Under the pieces are notes generated by a model that saw only the letters and a list, made by a program, of their open reading frames with translations, had not been told where the DNA came from and did not search any database. Both the position numbers and the translations under genes were made by a program. 64,000 nucleotides of DNA from NCBI RefSeq assembly GCF_004078655.1, contig NZ_RZNC01000003.1:310001-374000 (forward strand), in the 5' to 3' direction. This DNA comes from Labedella populi. GTDB lineage: Bacteria; Actinomycetota; Actinomycetes; Actinomycetales; Microbacteriaceae. Numbering within the stretch: the stretch's first letter is position 1; every line of letters starts with the position of its first letter. Shown piece after piece: positions 57,957 to 64,000 of the stretch.

Positions 57957-58353
57957 GGAGAAAACCGTCCTCACGAGGTCAAGGAGAGTAGGGGACGTCG
58001 CTGGCCCGTGTCGGTGTGGCGGAGGGATCCGCCGAAGAGCGGGGGCATTGCGTCCACCGGTCGGATGTCCGTGCCGGTCAGCCCCTGGTCGCCCGAGGTG
58101 CTCGGGCTCGAATGCCGCCGGGCCCGAGGGATCCGGGCCCTGATGTACTCACCGGTGAGGTGATCGACACCGGGGCGACACCGTTCGTATCGATGCGTGT
58201 GGTGCGTGATGACTGGTGCTTGTGGCAGGGGGCTGCGGGATCGGTCGAGACGTCGCCGTCGTCGGCTCGCCGATGTCGACGAGATCGTCGTCACCGCGAG
58301 TCCGAGTCTACCCCAGCGCCGACCGCACGCGTCCCGCGACGCGAGCGGGACGG
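57957..58353 (-). other. 397-bp noncoding leader region of gltB
   Basis: I find no convincing gene here. A TAGACT box at 58305-58310, 44 nt after the lgt stop, would start a gltB leader of about 340 nt. A nearer candidate, TACTCT, is at 57985-57990. Within it are a perfect 12-bp palindrome CTCACCGGTGAG at 58148-58159 and paired GGGCCC blocks at about 58130-58140. A 128-codon antisense-like frame across it is Arg-rich and unlikely to be coding. Confidence 0.45.
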
Positions 58354-59310
58354 TCACGCGCCTCGTGTCGCCTCCGGGGCCGATGACGACGCGGCACTCA
58401 ACCGGTCGTCCTCGTCGGCGTCGGGATCACTCGTGTCGACGAGTTCGCCCGACGGCTCATCGGGATCGACCCACTCGCGTCCCGGCCGGTAGGCGGACGG
58501 CTCGAGGCCCAGGTGGCGTCGACGTTGCACGACGTTGATGACGACTCCGACGGCGACGGCGAGGATCGCGGCCCAGACGTTCACGCGCAGACCGAGGATG
58601 ATCTCACTGGGATCGATGCGGATCGACTCCCACACGATACGACCGAGGCCGTACCAGATGAGGTAGACGCCGAGCAGGCGGCCCCACTGCAGCCGGAAGC
58701 GCCGGTCGAGCAGCAGAATGGCCGCGACACCCGCCAGATTCCAGAGGATCTCGTAGAGGAACGTGGGGTGGAAGAGCGTACCGGCGGGCAGCCCCACAGG
58801 CCACGCGGGGTTCGATTCCTCGATCTCGAGGCCCCAGGGAAGAGTCGTGGGCTGGCCGAACAGCTCGTGGTTGAAGTAATTGCCGAGCCGTCCGAAGGCC
58901 TGGGCGAGCAGGAGACCGGGGGCGAGGGCGTCGGCGAACGTCCAGAAGCGCACACCCGTCTGGCGGCTCGCGAGCCACGCGCCGACGGCGCCGCCGAGCA
59001 ACGCGCCGAAGATGGCGATGCCGCCCTCCCAGACCGCGACGACCTTCCACAGTTCGGCGCCCTCGAAGAAGTAGTCGTCCGGGTGCGTCAACACGTGGAA
59101 GATCCGCGCACCGATGATGCCGAGCGGAACCGTCCAGAGCAGGAAGTCGAAGATGACGCCGGGCTCGGCGCCCCGCGCCGTCAGTCGGCGCGATGTGAGG
59201 GCCGCTGCGACGATGATGCCGAGCAGGATCCACAACGCGTAGAAGTGGATCGTGAACGGCCCCAGCGTGATGCTGCTGACGTCTGGGCTGGGAATGCTCG
59301 CGTGCAACAC
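58354..59310 (-). CDS. lgt: Prolipoprotein diacylglyceryl transferase
   Basis: The 318-residue membrane enzyme transfers diacylglycerol from phosphatidylglycerol to the lipobox Cys of prelipoproteins. It has about seven membrane spans, the Lgt signature GRLGNYFNHELFGQPT near 143-158 and the catalytic-side HPTFLYEILWN. A hydrophilic C-terminal tail of roughly 50 residues rich in Asp, Ser and Pro is longer than in E. coli and is typical of actinobacteria. The GTG start has AAAGG upstream. It follows trpA as in M. tuberculosis and has its own -10 box. Confidence 0.96.
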   Translation of the reverse strand: MLHASIPSPDVSSITLGPFTIHFYALWILLGIIVAAALTSRRLTARGAEPGVIFDFLLWTVPLGIIGARIFHVLTHPDDYFFEGAELWKVVAVWEGGIAIFGALLGGAVGAWLASRQTGVRFWTFADALAPGLLLAQAFGRLGNYFNHELFGQPTTLPWGLEIEESNPAWPVGLPAGTLFHPTFLYEILWNLAGVAAILLLDRRFRLQWGRLLGVYLIWYGLGRIVWESIRIDPSEIILGLRVNVWAAILAVAVGVVINVVQRRRHLGLEPSAYRPGREWVDPDEPSGELVDTSDPDADEDDRLSAASSSAPEATRGA

Positions 59311-59361
59311 GTCGGATACGCACCTTTCGATACGACGGAGTCGTCCTCCGTCCGGTGGGAA

Positions 59362-59367
59362 AGTCTA
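59362..59367 (-). promoter_or_regulatory. lgt -10 box TAGACT sharing the trpA stop
   Basis: The TAG stop of trpA (59365-59367) forms the first half of TAGACT. The predicted lgt leader is about 45 nt, starting near 59355. Confidence 0.45.
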
Positions 59368-60153
59368 GCCTCGTCGTCCGGTGCCGGTCGCGAGGTCGGC
59401 CGCGACGGACGCGACCGCGTCGACGCCTCCGTTCGACAGCGCCGAGACGAGGGCGGAGCCGACGATGGCACCGTCGGCGTAATCGAGGACTTCGCGCACC
59501 TGTTGCGCCGTCGAGATGCCGAGGCCGACGCACGTGTGCTCGACGCCGGCGTCGCGCAAGCGCGCGACGAGACCGCGGGCCGCGGAATCGACGTCGCTGC
59601 GTGCGCCCGTTATCCCCATCGTCGACACGGCGTACACGAAGCCCCTACTGACCTCCACCGCCCGCACGAGACGAGCGTCCGACGACGACGGAGCGGCGAG
59701 GAAGACCCGGTCGAGCCCGGTCCGCTCGGAAGCGGCGAGCCACTCCTCGGCCTCGTCGGGGATCAGGTCCGGGGTGATGAGCCCGGCTCCCCCGGCGTCC
59801 ACGAGGTCGTCGGCGAAGCGCTCGACGCCGTACGAGAGCACGGGGTTCCAGTAGGTCATGAGCAGCACGGGCACCGAGACCTGCTCGGTGATGCGTCGAA
59901 CGGCCTCGAAGCCGTGGCTCAACCGGAAGCCGCGGGCGAGCGCTTGCTGCGTCGCTGCCTGGATGACGGGTCCGTCCATGACGGGGTCCGAGTACGGCAG
60001 GCCGAGCTCGATCACGTCGACACCGCTCTGCGCGATGGCGACGGCGGCGTCGACGGACTCGTCGAACGTCGGGAAACCCACGGGCAAGTAGCCGACGAGG
60101 GCGCCGGACCCCGCGTCGACGCGCGTACGGATGACGTCTGCGACGGCGCTCAT
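59365..60153 (-). CDS. trpA: Tryptophan synthase alpha subunit
   Basis: This 262-residue TIM barrel releases indole from indole-3-glycerol phosphate. Catalytic Glu is in [16 protein letters not shown] (Glu near 46, Asp near 57), followed by [11 protein letters not shown] and the phosphate loop [10 protein letters not shown]. The ATG overlaps the trpB stop as ATGA, supporting equal synthesis of both subunits. Indole passes to TrpB through the complex tunnel. Confidence 0.97.
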   Translation of the reverse strand: MSAVADVIRTRVDAGSGALVGYLPVGFPTFDESVDAAVAIAQSGVDVIELGLPYSDPVMDGPVIQAATQQALARGFRLSHGFEAVRRITEQVSVPVLLMTYWNPVLSYGVERFADDLVDAGGAGLITPDLIPDEAEEWLAASERTGLDRVFLAAPSSSDARLVRAVEVSRGFVYAVSTMGITGARSDVDSAARGLVARLRDAGVEHTCVGLGISTAQQVREVLDYADGAIVGSALVSALSNGGVDAVASVAADLATGTGRRG

Positions 60154-61361
60154 GACTGCTCCGCCCCCGCGTCGATGAGGTCGAAGTACCGCCCGGCGGT
60201 CTCCATGTCCTTGTCCCCACGACCCGAGAGGTTCACGAGGACGACCGCGTCCTGCCCGAGCTCACGACCGAGTTCGAGGGCGCCGGCGAGGGCGTGCGAT
60301 GACTCGATCGCCGGGATGATGCCCTCGGTGCGGCTGAGGAGCCGGAGGGCGTCCATCGCCGCGGCGTCCGTGACGCCGCGGTAGGTCGCCCGGCCGATGC
60401 TCGCAAGCCACGAGTGCTCGGGGCCGACGCCCGGATAATCGAGGCCCGCGGAGATCGAGTGGGACTCGACCGTCTGGCCGTCCTCGTCCTGCAGCAGGAA
60501 GGTCCGTGCGCCGTGGAGGACTCCGGGCCGGCCGCGCGAGATCGTCGCGGCGTGCCGCAGCGTGTCCATCCCCTCGCCGGCCGCCTCGAAGCCGTACAGG
60601 CCGACGGCGGTGTCGTCGAGGAAGGCGTGGAAGATCCCCATCGCGTTGGACCCTCCGCCGACGCACGCGGCGACGGCGTCGGGGAGCCGACCGGTGAGCG
60701 CGAGCACTTGCTCACGCGCCTCCTCGCCGATGATCTTCTGCAGATCCCGGACCATCGCGGGGAACGGGTGAGGGCCCGCGACCGTGCCGAAGATGTAGTT
60801 CGTGTCCTCGACGTTCGTCACCCAGTCGCGCATCGCGTCGTTGATCGCGTCCTTGAGGGTGCGCGAACCGGTCGTGACGGGGATCACCTCGGCCCCGAGG
60901 AGGCGCATGCGCGCGACGTTGAGGGCCTGGCGCTCCGTGTCGACCTCCCCCATATAGATGACGCAGTCGAGCCCGAACAACGCGGCTGCCGTCGCGGTGG
61001 CCACACCATGCTGGCCGGCACCCGTTTCGGCGATCACGCGCGTCTTGCCGATGCGCTTCGTGAGCAACGCCTGCCCGAGGACGTTGTTGATCTTGTGCGA
61101 GCCCGTGTGGTTGAGGTCTTCTCGTTTCAGGAGGATCCGCGCGCCACCCGCGTGGCGAGCGAAGCGCTGCGCTTCCGTCACGACGGACGGTCGGCCCACA
61201 TAGTCCTTCAGCAGAGCATCGAGCTCCGCGCGGAAGGCGGGGTCGAGCTTCGCGAGCTCCCACGCCTCCGAGAGTTCGTCGAGTGCCTCGACGAGGGATT
61301 CGGGGACGTAGCGCCCGCCGAACTCGCCGAAGTAGGGACCGGTTTCATCGCGCAGGGCCAT
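60150..61361 (-). CDS. trpB: Tryptophan synthase beta subunit
   Basis: The 403-residue PLP enzyme condenses indole with serine. PLP Lys is in [11 protein letters not shown] (near residue 93), Glu in ETGAGQHG, and the phosphate loop is GGGSNAMG. It belongs to the standard TrpB1 group that pairs with TrpA. It starts 4 nt after trpC. Serine for the reaction comes from the pathway that includes SerB, encoded earlier in the window. Confidence 0.97.
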   Translation of the reverse strand: MALRDETGPYFGEFGGRYVPESLVEALDELSEAWELAKLDPAFRAELDALLKDYVGRPSVVTEAQRFARHAGGARILLKREDLNHTGSHKINNVLGQALLTKRIGKTRVIAETGAGQHGVATATAAALFGLDCVIYMGEVDTERQALNVARMRLLGAEVIPVTTGSRTLKDAINDAMRDWVTNVEDTNYIFGTVAGPHPFPAMVRDLQKIIGEEAREQVLALTGRLPDAVAACVGGGSNAMGIFHAFLDDTAVGLYGFEAAGEGMDTLRHAATISRGRPGVLHGARTFLLQDEDGQTVESHSISAGLDYPGVGPEHSWLASIGRATYRGVTDAAAMDALRLLSRTEGIIPAIESSHALAGALELGRELGQDAVVLVNLSGRGDKDMETAGRYFDLIDAGAEQS

Positions 61362-61365
61362 GCAG

Positions 61366-62136
61366 TCACACCGCCAGGAAGGATTCGAGGGTGGAAACGG
61401 GATCGTTCGTCACGAGGGCCTCTCCGATGAGGACGACATCTGCGCCGGCGTCGCGGTATGCGGCCACGTCGCTCGGCTGGGACACGGCCGACTCGGCGAC
61501 CTTCACGACGTCGTCCGGTATGGTCGGCGCGAGCCGCGCGAACAGGGTCTTGTCGAGCTCGAAAGTGCTGAGGTCTCGGGCGTTCACGCCCACGAGGCGG
61601 GCGCCGAGGTCGAGAGCCCGGGAGAGCTCGTCGGCACTGTGCGTCTCGACGAGGGTCGTCATGCCGAGCTCGCTCGAGAGCGCGAAGAGCTCCGCGAGCG
61701 TCTTGTCGTCGAGTGCGGCGACGATCAGGAGGACCAGATCGGCTCGAGCGGCGCGAGCCTCGAATACCTGATACGGCATCGAGACGAAGTCCTTCCGGAG
61801 CACCGGGAGGGAGACCCTCGCGCGCACGTCACGGAGGTCGTCGAGCGACCCCTTGAAGCGGCGGCTCTCCGTGAGGACGCTGATGGCGCTCGCGCCACCG
61901 CGCTCGTAGTCGGCCGCGAGTCCGGCGGGATCGGCGATCTCGGCGAGGTGCCCGCGCGACGGACTCGCGCGCTTCACCTCGGCGATGATCTTGACACGCT
62001 CTCCGTGCGACAACGCAGCGAGAGCGTCGATCGCCGGCGGCGCAGCGATCGCTTCGGCCTCGACGGCGGCGAGCGACACCGCCTCTTGACGGGCCAGAGC
62101 GTCGTGGGCTGCGCCGGCCGTGAGTTCGGCCAGCAT
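61366..62136 (-). CDS. trpC: Indole-3-glycerol phosphate synthase
   Basis: This 256-residue TIM barrel has [18 protein letters not shown] (catalytic Lys), PVLRKDFV (Lys) and [11 protein letters not shown], the IGPS signature. It closes the indole ring from the carboxyphenylamino-deoxyribulose phosphate intermediate. It is not fused to TrpF, and trpD and trpF are not in the window, so those steps are encoded elsewhere. It starts 4 nt after the small membrane protein gene. Confidence 0.96.
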   Translation of the reverse strand: MLAELTAGAAHDALARQEAVSLAAVEAEAIAAPPAIDALAALSHGERVKIIAEVKRASPSRGHLAEIADPAGLAADYERGGASAISVLTESRRFKGSLDDLRDVRARVSLPVLRKDFVSMPYQVFEARAARADLVLLIVAALDDKTLAELFALSSELGMTTLVETHSADELSRALDLGARLVGVNARDLSTFELDKTLFARLAPTIPDDVVKVAESAVSQPSDVAAYRDAGADVVLIGEALVTNDPVSTLESFLAV

Positions 62137-62140
62137 GGGG

Positions 62141-62371
62141 CTAGTGCTCCTTCGCGGAGTACTTGTCGCCGTATGCGCCGTAGCCGGCCTTCGACATGAT
62201 GAAGCCGACGATCGCCCCGATGAGGAGGAGTCCGACGCTCGCCCAGACGAGGACGGGCATGTCGAGCCAGAAGAACAACGTGCCGAGGGCGGTGGCCACG
62301 AGCATGACCACGACGGCGGTCCAGGCTGCGGGCGAGTGTCCGTGTCCCGGCTCGGTCGACATGTCGCTCAT
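62141..62371 (-). CDS. HGxxPAAW-motif membrane protein in the trp operon
   Basis: This 76-residue protein has the conserved HGHSPAAW motif (residues 10-17) before two membrane spans (about 18-36 and 40-60) and a polar tail. Proteins of this motif family are found in actinobacterial trp clusters and have no known function. The ATG has AAGGAG. Its fixed place between the TIGR02234-type gene and trpC suggests a link to tryptophan synthesis or transport, by inference only. Confidence 0.85.
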   Translation of the reverse strand: MSDMSTEPGHGHSPAAWTAVVVMLVATALGTLFFWLDMPVLVWASVGLLLIGAIVGFIMSKAGYGAYGDKYSAKEH

Positions 62372-62410
62372 TGCTCTCCTTCGTGAGTGGGTCGGTGAGA
62401 GTCTACCGGG

Positions 62411-63004
62411 TCACCGAGTGGGGTCATCGCCGCGGCTCAGCTCGTCCCAGCTGTCGACGGAGTCGAGCGGCGCCCCGTCGTCGGCGTGCTCGAGACGTAG
62501 GGCATCGTACTTCCGCGAGGGGCCGGGCCACCGGGACGCCGTCACGAGCACGAGCACCCCGGCGAGCACGAGGAGCGCTCCGACGAACATGGTGGCGCCG
62601 GGCCACACCGACACCTCGACCGCGCCGACGACGGCCGCGACGGACTCGCGCCCGGCGATCCCGGTCGCGGCGCTGATCGCCGAGGTCGACGAGCCGACGG
62701 GGTCGACCGAGGCGAGCACCCCGGACAGGATGACGGAGCCCCCGATCAGGATCGTCAGGAGCGCGAGCACGACCCGGAAGCCGCGGCCGGCGATGCTGAG
62801 CGCCGCACCGGCCGCGAGGCCGGCGAGCCCGAGGGCCGCGAGGGCGGGTGCCGCCGTCTCGCCCGTGACGACGACGGGAACGTCCGAACTCGCTCCCGCC
62901 GTCACCTCGAGCACGAACCACTCTCGCGTCCACGCCAGGAACACGAGTCCCGAGACCGCGAGCACCGCGACGATCGAGAGGGACTTGAGCCGTCGCGCCG
63001 TCAC
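62411..63004 (-). CDS. Trp biosynthesis-associated membrane protein
   Basis: This 197-residue protein has four hydrophobic segments (about 9-26, 46-68, 74-95 and 129-152) and contains LAWTREWFVLEV after the first span, as in the Trp_oprn_chp family (M. tuberculosis Rv1610). The C-terminal 45 residues are polar and acidic. The GTG start is 4 nt after the trpE stop. The family is restricted to actinobacterial trp loci and its function is unknown. Sequence conservation is low apart from the Trp-rich loop. Confidence 0.85.
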   Translation of the reverse strand: MTARRLKSLSIVAVLAVSGLVFLAWTREWFVLEVTAGASSDVPVVVTGETAAPALAALGLAGLAAGAALSIAGRGFRVVLALLTILIGGSVILSGVLASVDPVGSSTSAISAATGIAGRESVAAVVGAVEVSVWPGATMFVGALLVLAGVLVLVTASRWPGPSRKYDALRLEHADDGAPLDSVDSWDELSRGDDPTR

Positions 63005-63008
63005 ATCG

Positions 63009-64000
63009 TCACCGGATCCGCGTCATGGCGTTCGCCACAGCGACCGCTCGGAGCGGCGCCGCCGCCTTGTTCTGGGACTCGAGGAATTCGCTCGCCGGGT
63101 CGGAGTCGGCGACGAGACCGCCGCCCGCCTGGACGAACGCCGTCCCGCGCATGATGGTCGCCGTGCGGATCGCGATGGCGAGGTCGACGTCTCCCGAGAA
63201 GCCGAAATACCCCACCACTCCCCCGTAGACGCCGCGCTGCGCAGGCTCGAGCTCGTCGATGATCTCGAGCGCTCGCGGCTTGGGCGCTCCCGAGAGCGTC
63301 CCGGCGGGGAACGTGGCCCGGAAGACGTCGAGGCTCGAGGTTCCGGGGGCGAGGTCGCCCTCGACGCTCGAGACGAGGTGCATGATGTGGCTGAAGCGCT
63401 CCACCCTCATGAATTCGGTGACCTCGACGGTGCCGGGCGTGCACACCTTGAGCAGGTCGTTGCGGGCGAGATCGACGAGCATGAGATGCTCGGCGCGCTC
63501 CTTCGCATCGGCGGCGAGCTCCGCCTCCAGATCGGCGTCCTCCTCAGGTGTCGCTCCGCGCGGCTTCGATCCCGCGATGGGGTGCGTGAAGACGCGGCCG
63601 TCCTGCACCTTCACGAGTGCCTCCGGTGAGGATCCGACGATGTGGAACGGTTCGCCCTCCGGGGTCTCGAGGCTCAAGAGGTACATGTACGGACTCGGGT
63701 TGAGGCTCCGGAGGATGCGATACACGTCAATCGCCGCGGCGTCCGTGTCGAGCTCGAAGCGCTGCGACACCACGACCTGGAAGATATCGCCCTCGCGGAT
63801 GTAGTCCTTGGACGTCACGACGGCATCGAGGAAGTCCTGACGGGCGGTCCGATGTCGCGGCAGCGCGGGTGCGTCGAGGTCGACGTTCGCGAGCCATGTC
63901 TCCGATGGTTCCGACAGCTCTGCCTGCATTCGGTCGAGTCGGCCCGCCGCCTCCGCCCAGAGCGCGTCTGTGTCCTCCCCGTCGCTCAGCACGTTCGCGA
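63009..64000 (-). CDS. trpE: Anthranilate synthase component I, 5' end cut by window edge
   Basis: The 330 visible residues form the chorismate-binding catalytic domain: YIREGDIFQVVVSQRFE, SPYMYLLSLE, HPIAGSKPRG, LVDLARNDL, the ERFSHIMHLVSSVEG active-site segment and GAPKPRALEIIDELE. The N-terminal part with the tryptophan feedback site (LLESx4S) is outside the window, so regulation cannot be judged. It makes anthranilate with the amidotransferase TrpG, not seen here. It is the first gene of the visible trp cluster. Confidence 0.96.
   Translation of the reverse strand, partial: ANVLSDGEDTDALWAEAAGRLDRMQAELSEPSETWLANVDLDAPALPRHRTARQDFLDAVVTSKDYIREGDIFQVVVSQRFELDTDAAAIDVYRILRSLNPSPYMYLLSLETPEGEPFHIVGSSPEALVKVQDGRVFTHPIAGSKPRGATPEEDADLEAELAADAKERAEHLMLVDLARNDLLKVCTPGTVEVTEFMRVERFSHIMHLVSSVEGDLAPGTSSLDVFRATFPAGTLSGAPKPRALEIIDELEPAQRGVYGGVVGYFGFSGDVDLAIAIRTATIMRGTAFVQAGGGLVADSDPASEFLESQNKAAAPLRAVAVANAMTRIR

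Noticed and set aside
57971-58357. A 128-codon minus-strand frame in the gltB leader
   Set aside because: It is Arg/Ser/Pro-rich, has no recognisable start context and overlaps the end of lgt; treated as noncoding.

Overview
The window is an ordered block of high-GC (roughly two-thirds G+C by eye) actinobacterial chromosome. I place it in or near the family Microbacteriaceae, by inference. The support is RbpA and WhiA (Actinobacteria-restricted or typical), OpcA beside Zwf, a DUF3099 protein beside SURF1, a PdtaR-type ANTAR regulator, and the run trpE-trpC-trpB-trpA-lgt...pyk...pdtaR-polA-rpsA-coaE-uvrB-uvrA, which has the same backbone order as Mycobacterium tuberculosis Rv1609-Rv1638. I cannot name a genus. 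I found no phage, transposon, integrase, plasmid or CRISPR signature.

Layout. 1-2.3 kb: an alpha/beta hydrolase cut by the left edge, a DEDDh exonuclease and ribosomal protein L31 type B. 2.3-6.2 kb: a lone ABC ATPase, glycogen synthase glgA, and divergent glgC overlapping serB. 6.2-8.5 kb: fabG, then DUF3099, a 74-residue Cys-containing protein and SURF1, linked by 4-nt overlaps. 8.5-15.5 kb: an ABC-F ATPase, a MalY-type C-S lyase, and the Suf iron-sulfur operon sufB-sufD-Rieske-sufC-sufT-like. 15.8-17.8 kb: heme A synthesis (ctaA and ctaB, convergent). 18-26.2 kb: a compact carbon operon tkt-tal-pgi-zwf-opcA-pgl. 26.3-31.9 kb: whiA, sodA, gap-pgk-tpiA, secG and rbpA, all on the minus strand. 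32-41.3 kb: rapZ, uvrC, uvrA, uvrB, coaE and a TetR regulator. 41.6-48.8 kb: rpsA, a DUF885 protein, polA, a PaaI-type thioesterase and pdtaR. Then come tRNA-Leu(CAA), a frameshifted small membrane-protein gene, pip, pyk, gltD-gltB, lgt and the trp cluster, with trpE cut by the right edge.

The genes cover central carbon flux (glycogen, pentose phosphate, lower glycolysis, pyruvate kinase), NADPH supply, nitrogen assimilation, tryptophan synthesis, Fe-S and heme A maturation for respiration, and nucleotide excision repair.

I did not find an exotic new system. The main signal outside annotated genes is promoter architecture. At least ten genes have a TANNNT -10 box that ends 6 or 7 nt before the start codon, which predicts leaderless mRNAs. 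Two divergent gene pairs have overlapping opposed promoters. In two places the TAG stop codon of one gene forms the first three bases of the next gene's -10 box. Other points worth checking are a likely one-base frameshift in a C5 run, a 397-bp structured leader before gltB, and the absence of yvcK between rapZ and whiA.
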